From: Candidatus Amarolinea dominans
GTDB taxonomy: Bacteria > Chloroflexota > Anaerolineae > SSC4 > Amarolineaceae
Direction of reading: 5' to 3'
Assembly: GCA_016719785.1 (NCBI GenBank)
Contig: JADJYJ010000006.1
Coordinates: 248,001-312,000 of the forward strand
Length of the DNA: 64,000 nt
In this document: in pieces, positions 1 to 7,654 of the stretch
Numbering within the stretch: position 1 is the stretch's first letter
How the letters are laid out: each line of letters starts with the position of its first letter
Notes under the pieces: model-generated
The model's input: only the letters and a program-made list of their open reading frames with translations
What the model was told of the DNA's origin: nothing
Databases searched by the model: none
Position numbers and translations under genes: made by a program

Positions 1-1
1 G

Positions 2-223
2 GACGATGGCTCGGTTTACACCGTCTTCGCGATGGGTCTGGCTGGCGGTGAGCCGGCGCTGGTAGCGGTTCCGAGTGTGGATTCGACCCATGTGAGCGCC
101 GCTGCGCCGACAACCCTGCCCACGACTGGCGGCGAGAACATCATGCTGTTGGCCCTGTTGGCTGGCGCTGCTCTCCTGATGATGGGCGGCGGTGTGCGTA
201 TGGCCGCTAAGCGCAACCGCTAA
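2..223 (+). CDS. C-terminal end of a DUF4397-type surface protein with LPTTG-like anchor (5' partial)
   Basis: The open frame enters from the left edge of the window at base 2 and ends at TAA 221-223. The visible part reads DDGSVYTVFAMGLAGGEPAL, which resembles the final strand of a DUF4397 beta-sandwich repeat (family assignment from memory of its YTVFAxG pattern). It continues with a Ser/Thr/Pro stretch, LPTTGG, a hydrophobic segment of about 20 residues (IMLLALLAGAALLMMGGGV) and a basic tail RMAAKRNR. That tripartite end is the layout of a sortase substrate. No sortase gene is visible here, so cell-wall sorting is inference; simple membrane anchoring is the alternative. The N-terminus lies outside the window. 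Confidence 0.7.
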   Translation, partial: DDGSVYTVFAMGLAGGEPALVAVPSVDSTHVSAAAPTTLPTTGGENIMLLALLAGAALLMMGGGVRMAAKRNR

Positions 224-250
224 AACCAACTGCTCCCCTGATGATCGTGA

Positions 251-281
251 AAAAGGCCGGTGTTGAACACCGGCCTTTTTT
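251..281 (+). terminator. Intrinsic terminator of the surface protein gene
   Basis: GGCCGGTGTT and GAACACCGGCC form a near-perfect stem followed by TTTTTT. It starts about 27 bases after the stop codon at 223. Confidence 0.85.
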
Positions 282-395
282 GATATACTCATCCCAATCA
301 CCGGAACAAAGGGGGGCGAGTTGGCAGCTCGTTTCACTCGTATGGGCGCCTTACTGACAGAACGCCAATGGGACCTAACCCCGGCGTGGTGAAAC

Positions 396-653
396 TCAAC
401 GCGCCGACCGCGCCCCGCGCAGCAGCCATACGCCGAGCCAAATTTGAGCCACGGCGAAGATCGCCACAAACAGAATTAGCCCCAACGACACGACATCGAA
501 AAGACCGGTGCGTTGGAAAAAAATAAAGCTCAGGACGGTGAGGATGGCAAATGCGCCGCCGGTGCCGATGAAGATGCAGCCAAAGCCGTTGGGCTGCCGT
601 TCTTCCCAGGGCGCTACGCCCATCGCCTGGTCTTGGTCGTCTGGAGATTGCAT
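396..653 (-). CDS. Small two-TM membrane protein, unknown function
   Basis: An 85-residue protein starting MQSPDDQDQAMGVAPWEERQ. A GAGG motif lies six bases before ATG 653, which favours this start. The frame is open further upstream, but that part runs through a tandem repeat and reads as low-complexity RSP repeats. After a polar head of about 25 residues come two hydrophobic segments, around CIFIGTGGAFAILTVLSFIF and VVSLGLILFVAIFAVAQIWL, then a short basic tail. I do not recognise the family. It is convergent with the surface-protein gene and divergent from the phosphofructokinase gene. Confidence 0.5.
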   Translation of the reverse strand: MQSPDDQDQAMGVAPWEERQPNGFGCIFIGTGGAFAILTVLSFIFFQRTGLFDVVSLGLILFVAIFAVAQIWLGVWLLRGARSAR

Positions 654-717
654 GGTTCGCCTCATTCGTAAATTCCAATACTCCAGCCATTGTACACCGG
701 CGGGAGATGCTGTCAAT

Positions 718-773
718 TGGAGACCGGAGACCGGAGACCGGAGATTGAAGATTGGAGATCGGACCGGAGAGAC
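718..773. repeat. Short tandem repeat based on GGAGACC/GGAGATT units
   Basis: A run of 7-base units (GGAGACC three times, then GGAGATT, GGAGATC and similar variants) sits between the small membrane gene and the phosphofructokinase promoter. It has no coding sense. Confidence 0.8.
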
Positions 774-807
774 CCCCTGTAGGGGTATGATATAGACCAT
801 AGTCAGG

Positions 808-837
808 CTGACATGCATGGCTATACTTTGGTCGTGG
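808..837 (+). promoter_or_regulatory. Candidate sigma-70 promoter for the phosphofructokinase gene
   Basis: CTGACA (808-813), an 18-base spacer and TATACT (832-837) precede the ATG at 924 by about 85 bases. The -35 box matches 5 of 6 and the -10 box 5 of 6 consensus bases. Confidence 0.5.
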
Positions 838-923
838 GTTCAGGTGTCCATGGGGGGCCTGGCTCAGGAGCAAAATTCGATCACCATCCGATGAACAGAC
901 GAGGACAGACAGAGGTTGACTTT

Positions 924-2132
924 ATGGCAAACATCAACAAGATCAAGGGCGTTATTGGTATCCTGACCGGCGGCGGCGACGTGCCCGGACTCAATCCGGC
1001 CATTCGCGCCGTGACGATCCGGGCACTGCGCGAGGGCTACAAGGTGGTCGGCATCCGTCACGGCTGGGCCGGCGCCATTGACATCATGCGCGATGACAAG
1101 GCTGACAACAGCGATAACTTCCAGTGGCTGACGGAAGAGGTGGTGAACAGAGCGGGCCGCACCGGCGGCACCTTCCTGCACAGTTCGCGCACGCGGCCCA
1201 GCACCGTGTCACGCAAGAGCGTGCCCGCACATCTGCAGGAGCAATATCAGGCAGACACCAACGACCTGACCCCGGAAGTGCTCAAGAACCTGGCCTGGTT
1301 GGGCGTGGATTACATGATCCCCATCGGCGGTGATGATACCTTGAGCTACGGCGTGCGCCTGGCGCAGGAAGGTTTCAAGGTGGTCGCCATTCCCAAGACG
1401 ATGGACAACGACGTGCCTGGCACCGATTACTGCATCGGTTTCAGCACCTGCGTCACCCGCACGATTGCGATGACCAACATCCTGCGTACTTCGGCCGGCT
1501 CGCATGAGCGTTTTCTGGTCATGGAAGTGTTTGGCCGCTATGCCGGGTTCACGGCCATGCTGCCAACCATGGCCGGCGTCGCCAATCGCTGTGTGATCCC
1601 GGAGTACAGATTCAATGTGGAGCATCTAACTGAATTGCTCGTGGCCGATCGTTTCAAGAACCCCAGCAAGTATTCTGTGGTGCTGGTTTCCGAAGGCGCC
1701 ATGTTCGAGGGCGGCGAGATGATTTTTCACAACGCGGAGAAGGACGCGTATGGTCATGCCAAACTGGGCGGCATCGGCGACGTGGTTTCGGAAAAGCTCA
1801 AGGAGACCTCGGCCAAATTCAACAACGGCAAGAAGATCGAATGTATCAACCAGAAGCTGGGCTACCTGGTGCGCGGCGGCGACCCCGACGCCATTGACTC
1901 GGTGGTGCCGATGGCCTACGGCAACCTGGCGTTGGACTTGATCCTGCAAAACTTGCATGGCCGGCTGGTGGTACTGAAGAACGGACGCTACGATCACGTG
2001 CCGCTGGACGTTGTGACCAGCACCAAGAAGGTGGTGGATGTCGGGCGCTTCTACAACACCGAGCGCCTACGCCCTCACTACAAGAGCTTCGAGATGAAGC
2101 CGCTCTTCATCATGACCAGCAGCGATTTATAA
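924..2132 (+). CDS. pfp: 6-phosphofructokinase, probably pyrophosphate-dependent
   Basis: A 402-residue PfkA-family protein beginning MANINKIKGVIGILTGGGD. It phosphorylates fructose 6-phosphate to the 1,6-bisphosphate in glycolysis. The start at 924 has AGAGG eight bases upstream; the frame is open further upstream but without family similarity. Motifs seen are the phosphoryl-donor loop GGGDVPGLN (about residue 17), IPIGGDDTLSYG and IPKTMDNDVPGTDYC. In this family Gly in the GGDG motif and Gly before TIDND mark ATP enzymes, while Asp (GGDD) and Lys (PKT) mark PPi enzymes. This protein has Asp and Lys, so PPi is the predicted donor and the step would be reversible. The 3' end lies inside a triplicated 22-bp repeat. 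Confidence 0.9.
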   Translation: MANINKIKGVIGILTGGGDVPGLNPAIRAVTIRALREGYKVVGIRHGWAGAIDIMRDDKADNSDNFQWLTEEVVNRAGRTGGTFLHSSRTRPSTVSRKSVPAHLQEQYQADTNDLTPEVLKNLAWLGVDYMIPIGGDDTLSYGVRLAQEGFKVVAIPKTMDNDVPGTDYCIGFSTCVTRTIAMTNILRTSAGSHERFLVMEVFGRYAGFTAMLPTMAGVANRCVIPEYRFNVEHLTELLVADRFKNPSKYSVVLVSEGAMFEGGEMIFHNAEKDAYGHAKLGGIGDVVSEKLKETSAKFNNGKKIECINQKLGYLVRGGDPDAIDSVVPMAYGNLALDLILQNLHGRLVVLKNGRYDHVPLDVVTSTKKVVDVGRFYNTERLRPHYKSFEMKPLFIMTSSDL

Positions 2133-2176
2133 CATGACCAGCAGCGATTTATAACATGACCAGCAGCGATTTATAA
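2111..2176 (+). repeat. Three perfect tandem copies of a 22-bp unit at the end of the phosphofructokinase gene
   Basis: Identical units occupy 2111-2132, 2133-2154 and 2155-2176. Each starts CATGACCAGCAG and ends TTTATAA. The first copy contains the gene's last codons and stop codon, so the second and third are untranslated duplicates of the 3' end. Confidence 0.95.
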
Positions 2177-2188
2177 CGGTCCTCACAT

Positions 2189-2223
2189 GAGACTTCCGAA
2201 GTCATCAAGGCTTCGGAAGTCTC
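2189..2223. terminator. Strong hairpin between convergent genes, possible bidirectional terminator
   Basis: GAGACTTCCGAAG (2189-2201) pairs perfectly with CTTCGGAAGTCTC (2211-2223), a 13-bp stem with a 9-base loop. It lies between the convergent phosphofructokinase and gyrB stop codons. No clear T-tract follows on either strand, so the termination role is inferred from position. Confidence 0.55.
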
Positions 2224-2236
2224 TGTCAATGACTTC

Positions 2237-5200
2237 TCATACATCCAGATTCCTGACCTGCTTGGCGTGCGTCTGGATGAAACGCTTGCGCGGGGGCACC
2301 GCTTCGCCCATCAACATGTCGAAGGTGCGATCAGACGCCGCCGCGTCCTCGATGGTCACCTGCAGTAGGGTGCGGTTCTCCGGGTTCATGGTGGTAGACC
2401 ACAACTGCTCTGGATTCATTTCGCCCAGACCCTTGTAACGCTGCACGACCAGGTTGCCGCTGTCGCTCCCCATCTCCTTCACCAGGCGATCCTTCTCTGC
2501 ATCCGAGTAGGCGTAGCGCTGATCTTTGCCCTTCTTGACGAGATAAAGGGGCGGTTGCGCGATGTACAGATGTCCCTTTTCGATCAACGACTCCATGTAG
2601 CGGAAGAACATCGTCAGCAGCAGCGTGCGGATGTGGCTACCGTCCACGTCAGCGTCTGTGTTGTGCAGCGCTATGCCGCCGACGCCGGCGATGAAGTTTT
2701 CGTCTCCTTCAACCGAAAAGTCGTAAACCTTGCGCTTGGACGCCGGCGTCTGGTGTACCGAACGAACTGCAAGACCAAGCAGATCACCGCGCAGCGGGGT
2801 GGCTGCATGCGGTCCGCCATGACCAGCATCGGTTGCCAGCCAACTGCGCACGTCAGGCGCCCGCTGATGATCCTGCCAGATCAACGCCAGGGTAGTCATG
2901 GCCCCGCGCCCGGACACCGTCACGTGAAAGGCCGTGCGCCGCGTGATGACCGGCTTGCCGCGAATCAAACCGCTCGGCTGCCCCGTCGGCTCACGCTGCG
3001 ACAAGGATGCTGTCACCCCATGCGCGGCCAGCAGATACATCAATTGGTTGGCCAGCAGCTCCGATGTCGTCGTGAAGGACATCGCGCGTGTGCTCAGGGT
3101 GCCGTCGCCGAGGAAATAGCCGCGCAGGAACGCAATCTGCATGGATTGGTCTACATTGAACACAAGATCAGGAATGTGCTTGCTTTCGGCATGGACGCCG
3201 TCGAAGCCGAACAGCAGACGGAACACCGCCGTGACGACTCGATTCAAGATTCGCAGCTCATGCGCACGCCCATCCGCTGCGGCATACCAGGTTGGCTCCA
3301 GTCCAAAGACTCGCTTGATCGCCTCCGTGAGTTCAGGCACCAGGGCTTCGTTCCGCTTTCCGATGGACAGGCGCACACCGTTGCGCTGGCTCAGGGAGCC
3401 TTCAGCCACAAAGAAGCCAAGCAGCAGCATGAGCGATTCATCAATGGGCAAGTAACGCGGCACTCCCTGGTCGGCGTAATGGCGCGGAGTCAGACAGATG
3501 TTGTCACCTAACAAGGTCAAATCAGCGTCCTGCAGCCGCGACAGAGTCACGTAATTGCGCACGCGATTGGCCGGCGCAGCCCGATACTGCGTGTTCCAGA
3601 TATGATCCAGGCGACTGTTCCCCACCGTGACCTGGGAGAGAACCGTTTGTCTGTTGATACCCAGCAGGTCCACATAACGAAGGAAATGGTCCAGGGCGGG
3701 ACGACCGCTGCCTTTTTCCCAGGCATAGTACGTGACCGGTTGACGAATTCCCACCGCCTCACAGATGTCAGCCTGACTCAGGCCCAGGGCCTGGCGCTGC
3801 GCCTTGAGCAAGTTGCCAACGTCGGGTGGAATCGTCACCCGCGGCTCCACCATCTGCGGGGCGTCGGCATATTCAGCGCGCACCGTGGCCTTGTACCACG
3901 CCTCGACGCCAATGCCGCGCACCACCAAGTCTGTGTCCAGGGCCTCATCCAGCGCCAGGAAGGCCTGGAGAAGGTCAAGCTGCGCCGGCGCCGGCTGGCT
4001 GAGCGGCAATCGTCCGGGTGCAACCAGGAGATCGCCGGGGCGAACCTCGTCGCCCCGCTTGAGCACCGGCTTGCCATCCGCATCGGCCACAAAGACGCTG
4101 TGCTCGCCGGTCACTCGCACACTCCGGCCATAGGTCGTCTTGATCTCGAAGAGCGGGCCATCGTGATCGTGGCGCAGAACGGCCTTGATGGGCTTGAAGC
4201 GCACCTGGCCCGACGTCGCGTCGAAACAGATCACTTGATAGGCTGACGGATTCGCGCCCGTTTCCCACAGCCAGTCAATGAACGGCCCTACCCGCTCGGC
4301 GCAGATGCGCCCGGCCGGGTCCTTGACGAAGGTCAATTCCTCGCCATCCACGCTCATAATCACAACCCGGCCATAGCGCAGGTTGTCCAGCGAGAAATCG
4401 TTGCCAATGCCGGTGCCCAGGGCGGTAATCAGGGCTTGAATTTCGCGATTGGCCAGCGATTTCTCCAGCCGCGCCTTCTCCACATTGAGGATCTTGCCGC
4501 GCAGAGGCAAGATGGCCTGGAACCTGCGATCACGACCCTGCTTGGCACTATTATGGACGAATACGCCGCTCGCCAGGGCAAAATTGTGTGAATGCGGCAC
4601 CTCGATGTCGTATACGTCTATCCATTCTGCCAATCTTTCGACCACCGCCACACGATGATTGTAGTTTGCTGGTTCTTTCATGTCCGACAGCTTACGATAC
4701 AGGGGCATTAGTGAATCCCCATTGGCAAGTGATGCTGCTGGCTTGTAACTTCCATCTCGGAGCATGAATGGATGATCGGGCGTGCAGACAATCGTCTCTC
4801 CATTATCGAGCGTGACGCGGATGACTTCCGCGCCAGCCTTCGTCATGCGAGGGTTGACGATCTGCTCCAAGCCGATTTTGCCGTCATGGCGTATCGTATA
4901 GCAGAAATGCTTCAAACCGGCCTGGTGTTCGGCAACGATCTCCTTGAGACTCAAGGCTCGCCCATCTGCCAGCGCAATCTGTGTCTCTCCCGAAAAACAG
5001 CCTCCGGCCGAATCTCCTTCTACGATATAGATCTCTGCCTTACTCGGATCGCGTTCGGAGCAGTCGGCCAGTTTGCCGGGGAGGGTCATGCTCTCCAGCG
5101 CGCTCTTGCGGAAGACCAGGTCACGCGCCTGGCGGGCCGCTTCGCGCGCGCGCGCCGAGGTGCGGCACTTTTCCACAATCGCCTTCGCCTCTTTGGGGAA

Positions 5201-6355
5201 CTGCTCCATCCATGCGTTCAGCGCCTCGACCACAGCCGATTCCACCTGACCGCGAACTTCGGCGTTGAGCAGCTTGACCTTGGTCTGGCTCTCGAACTGC
5301 GGGTCCGGCAGCTTGACGCTGACGATGGCGGTCAGCCCTTCTTTGGTGTCCTCACCAGTGAAACTGGCGTCGCCTTCCTTGATGAAACCGATCTTGCGCG
5401 CATAATCGTTGAGCGAACGCGTCAGCGCGGAGCGCAGGCCGGTCATGTGACTGCCGCCGTCCGGGGTGTTGATGGTGTTAGCAAAGCTGTAGCTGGATTC
5501 GTTATAGCCATCGGTATACTGCACCGCGACTTCGATCTGTGTGCCATCCACTTCCCTCTGCGCGTAGATCGGCTCGTGCAGTACCGCGCGGTTCTTGTTC
5601 AGATAGCGCACAAAGCTGCTGACGCCGCCCTCGAAGTAGAAGGTGGTGGCATGGGGATAGGCCACCTGCTGCCCCTGTTTGTCGAACGCGCCGCGTTCAT
5701 CCATAAAGGTGATCTTCAGGCCGCGGTTCAGAAACGCCATCTCGCGGAAGCGCTGCAGAAGCGTCTCGTAGCGGTATTCCAGGACCTCGAAGATGGTGGG
5801 GTCGCGCAGAAAGGTGATGATCGTGCCGGTATCGTCCTCGGGCACATCGCCGATGATCTCCAGTTCGCTGACGGGCGTGCCGCGCTCGAAGCGTTGGCGG
5901 TAAATATGGCCGTGACGCCGCACGCGCACCTCCAGCCAATCCGACAGCGCGTTGACAGCCGAAACGCCGACGCCGTGCAAACCGCCCGACACCTTGTATC
6001 CGCCGCCGCCAAACTTACTGCCGGCGTGCAGTTTGGTCAGGACAACAGTGACGGCCGGCTGGCCGGTCTGCGGTTGAATGCCCACCGGGATACCGCGGCC
6101 GTTGTCAATGACGCTGACGCTTTCATCGGGGTGAATCACCACCTCGATGTGCGTGCAATAGCCTGCCATGGCCTCGTCAACCGCATTATCGGTGACCTCA
6201 TACACCATGTGATGCAGCGCCTTGCCGTCCGTGCCGCCGATGTACATGCCTGGGCGGCGGCGTACTGCCTCCAACCCTTCGAGTACCTGAATATCACTGG
6301 CTTCGTATTGCATCTCAGGCCGGTTGCCGTTCGCCCCGTTTTGTTTTCCTGCCAT
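2237..6355 (-). CDS. gyrB: DNA gyrase subunit B precursor carrying two inteins
   Basis: A 1372-residue precursor. Removing the two inteins leaves about 657 residues, normal for GyrB, the ATPase and TOPRIM subunit of the topoisomerase that supercoils DNA. GHKL ATPase motifs are seen at TDNAVDEAMAG (residues 55-65), DNGRGIPVG (84-92) and GGLHGVGVSAVN (124-135). TOPRIM motifs EGDSAGG (446-452) and DADVDG (1234-1239) are present, and an intein sits beside each. The C-terminus PPRKRFIQTHAKQVRNLDV is typical. ATG 6355 is preceded by GGAGGAGA, about five bases upstream. It lies 142 bases downstream of a membrane-protein gene on the same strand. Activity requires both splicing reactions, since both insertions interrupt the metal-binding catalytic domain. 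Confidence 0.97.
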   Translation of the reverse strand: MAGKQNGANGNRPEMQYEASDIQVLEGLEAVRRRPGMYIGGTDGKALHHMVYEVTDNAVDEAMAGYCTHIEVVIHPDESVSVIDNGRGIPVGIQPQTGQPAVTVVLTKLHAGSKFGGGGYKVSGGLHGVGVSAVNALSDWLEVRVRRHGHIYRQRFERGTPVSELEIIGDVPEDDTGTIITFLRDPTIFEVLEYRYETLLQRFREMAFLNRGLKITFMDERGAFDKQGQQVAYPHATTFYFEGGVSSFVRYLNKNRAVLHEPIYAQREVDGTQIEVAVQYTDGYNESSYSFANTINTPDGGSHMTGLRSALTRSLNDYARKIGFIKEGDASFTGEDTKEGLTAIVSVKLPDPQFESQTKVKLLNAEVRGQVESAVVEALNAWMEQFPKEAKAIVEKCRTSARAREAARQARDLVFRKSALESMTLPGKLADCSERDPSKAEIYIVEGDSAGGCFSGETQIALADGRALSLKEIVAEHQAGLKHFCYTIRHDGKIGLEQIVNPRMTKAGAEVIRVTLDNGETIVCTPDHPFMLRDGSYKPAASLANGDSLMPLYRKLSDMKEPANYNHRVAVVERLAEWIDVYDIEVPHSHNFALASGVFVHNSAKQGRDRRFQAILPLRGKILNVEKARLEKSLANREIQALITALGTGIGNDFSLDNLRYGRVVIMSVDGEELTFVKDPAGRICAERVGPFIDWLWETGANPSAYQVICFDATSGQVRFKPIKAVLRHDHDGPLFEIKTTYGRSVRVTGEHSVFVADADGKPVLKRGDEVRPGDLLVAPGRLPLSQPAPAQLDLLQAFLALDEALDTDLVVRGIGVEAWYKATVRAEYADAPQMVEPRVTIPPDVGNLLKAQRQALGLSQADICEAVGIRQPVTYYAWEKGSGRPALDHFLRYVDLLGINRQTVLSQVTVGNSRLDHIWNTQYRAAPANRVRNYVTLSRLQDADLTLLGDNICLTPRHYADQGVPRYLPIDESLMLLLGFFVAEGSLSQRNGVRLSIGKRNEALVPELTEAIKRVFGLEPTWYAAADGRAHELRILNRVVTAVFRLLFGFDGVHAESKHIPDLVFNVDQSMQIAFLRGYFLGDGTLSTRAMSFTTTSELLANQLMYLLAAHGVTASLSQREPTGQPSGLIRGKPVITRRTAFHVTVSGRGAMTTLALIWQDHQRAPDVRSWLATDAGHGGPHAATPLRGDLLGLAVRSVHQTPASKRKVYDFSVEGDENFIAGVGGIALHNTDADVDGSHIRTLLLTMFFRYMESLIEKGHLYIAQPPLYLVKKGKDQRYAYSDAEKDRLVKEMGSDSGNLVVQRYKGLGEMNPEQLWSTTMNPENRTLLQVTIEDAAASDRTFDMLMGEAVPPRKRFIQTHAKQVRNLDV
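2660..4354 (-). other. GyrB intein 2: 565-residue intein with LAGLIDADG endonuclease and internal HTH
   Basis: Precursor residues 668-1232. It begins with Ser (SVDGEELTFVKDPAGR) after YGRVVIM and ends GGIALHN, followed by extein Thr of TDADVDG. Block B is VTGEHSVFV and block F is KVYDFSVEGDENFIAG. Two LAGLIDADG-like motifs, LLLGFFVAEGS (about 977-987) and FLRGYFLGDGT (about 1076-1086), mark a DOD homing endonuclease with its acidic residues (Glu and Asp) in place. Residues about 843-900 resemble an XRE-type helix-turn-helix (LLKAQRQALGLSQADICEAV). Splicing chemistry would use Ser1 and Thr+1. Confidence 0.92.
4550..4999 (-). other. GyrB intein 1: 150-residue mini-intein without endonuclease
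   Basis: Precursor residues 453-602. It begins CFSGETQIALADGR directly after EGDSAGG and ends VFVHN, followed by extein Ser (SAKQGRDR). Splicing block B is CTPDHPFML and block F is VYDIEVPHSHNFALASG, so Cys1, the TxxH histidine, the penultimate His and the terminal Asn are all present. Sequence and insertion site match what I remember of the Synechocystis GyrB intein. The homing endonuclease region of that intein is absent, and the middle is only a short linker near KLSDMKEPANYN. Confidence 0.93.
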
Positions 6356-6497
6356 CTTATGTCTCCTCCGGCTCTATGTGCATGGTCTACTATTTCTGCG
6401 GCGCTCACTTGACCCCCATGGCGCCCCATGCGCTTGTGAGCGTGCGGGTCATTCATCATCGTTCTGCGGCGGTCGGGAGATCGCCGCTCGCAAGTCC

Positions 6498-7481
6498 TTA
6501 CGCTGTCGCCAGGTTGGTGATGTCCGCCTGCCAGCGCTGCATGCGGTCGCGATAGAAAATAAACACGCCGATCAGCAGCCCGGTGCCGAGTGCGGCATTG
6601 CCCAGGATGCCGATCGCCATCCCAAGCGGCCCGCTTGCCAGGCGCTGCCACACCAGGCTGAAGCCAGTGCCGATCAGGTTCAGCACGATGACCAGGCCCA
6701 TGGTGCTGAGCAGATTGCGCGCCGCCAGGTTGATGCTGCGCCAGATGCCCTGGCGCAGACCGACCTCATCCAACACCAGCGCAGGCACCATGAAGGTAAA
6801 ACCGAGCCGGACCCACCAGCCAACAAATACGACCAATGATACCGCGAACAGGGTGCCGGCCGCGCCTCCCACCAGCGTCAGCACGCCGGCGAACAGCGCC
6901 AGGGGGATACTGGCCAGCGCCAGTAGCAAACCGATCAACAGGGTGAAGATCAGCAGACGCCCCAACGTGCGCACAAAACTGCGGGCCAGGGCGGGCAGCG
7001 ACAAAGGCGCGGCGCGCACATGCTGGGCAATGAGCACCAGGTAGAGCGCGCCGATAATGACACTGAGGATGAGCAGGCCCACCAACCAACCGGTCAGCGA
7101 GCCAAACGATGACAGATCGAGTCGTCCTGCCTGGCGTGTGATGCTCTGACCCAGACCAATGTCACTGATCAGGCTGGGCGTCCCCAGCAGGCCGTTGGCC
7201 AGGACCGACAACAGGTTGTATTGATCGCCGAATTGGGTCAGCAGTTGACGGCTGGCATCCAGGGCTTCCTGGTACTCGCTGGTCAAGGTCGTGCCTGGTG
7301 GGGCCTGCACGGCAGCCACCAGTGGCGTCATCAGGGGTTGTACCGATAATTGGGGGCCAAGCCAGAGGGCCACATCGAGTAGAACCGGTACGAGAATGAG
7401 CCAGGGAGCGCGGGCCAAAACCCGAAATCCGGCTGCAATGCTTTCGATGACGCTAAGTTTTGGTGTTGTTTCGCTATTCAC
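6498..7481 (-). CDS. Polytopic membrane protein, unknown function
   Basis: A 327-residue protein with GTG start at 7481 (MNSETTPKLSVIESIAAGFR) and no strong ribosome site. The N-terminal amphipathic stretch is followed by a hydrophobic helix (PWLILVPVLLDVALWLGPQL), a soluble loop of about 90 residues, then about five further transmembrane segments between residues 140 and 310. The overall pattern recalls YciC/DUF-type bacterial membrane proteins, but I cannot assign a family. It is upstream of gyrB on the same strand and divergent from the glucan phosphorylase gene. Confidence 0.7.
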   Translation of the reverse strand: MNSETTPKLSVIESIAAGFRVLARAPWLILVPVLLDVALWLGPQLSVQPLMTPLVAAVQAPPGTTLTSEYQEALDASRQLLTQFGDQYNLLSVLANGLLGTPSLISDIGLGQSITRQAGRLDLSSFGSLTGWLVGLLILSVIIGALYLVLIAQHVRAAPLSLPALARSFVRTLGRLLIFTLLIGLLLALASIPLALFAGVLTLVGGAAGTLFAVSLVVFVGWWVRLGFTFMVPALVLDEVGLRQGIWRSINLAARNLLSTMGLVIVLNLIGTGFSLVWQRLASGPLGMAIGILGNAALGTGLLIGVFIFYRDRMQRWQADITNLATA

Positions 7482-7561
7482 CGGCCTATTTTACCACAAA
7501 CAGGCCGGAAATGCGAACAAAGGTGCGATACAGCAGCGTATCAGCGCGCACGGCAACCAGC

Positions 7562-7590
7562 TTGACAAGTTGCGCTATCCTGTCTAAACT
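7562..7590 (+). promoter_or_regulatory. Sigma-70 promoter of the glucan phosphorylase gene
   Basis: TTGACA (7562-7567), a 17-base spacer and TAAACT (7585-7590). It lies 64 bases before the GTG start at 7655. The -35 box is perfect and the -10 box matches 4 of 6. Confidence 0.7.
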
Positions 7591-7654
7591 GTGATTGTAA
7601 GGTGATGGTCCTGATCTATGGTGCATACCCCTCGCGGGTAAAGGAGCTCTTGTT

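Noticed and set aside
813..923. Earlier start for phosphofructokinase
   Set aside because: The extra 37 residues have no family similarity and overlap the predicted promoter; ATG 924 has a ribosome site.
4772..6412. Open frame of about 546 codons antisense to gyrB
   Set aside because: Lies entirely over conserved GyrB codons and has no family similarity.
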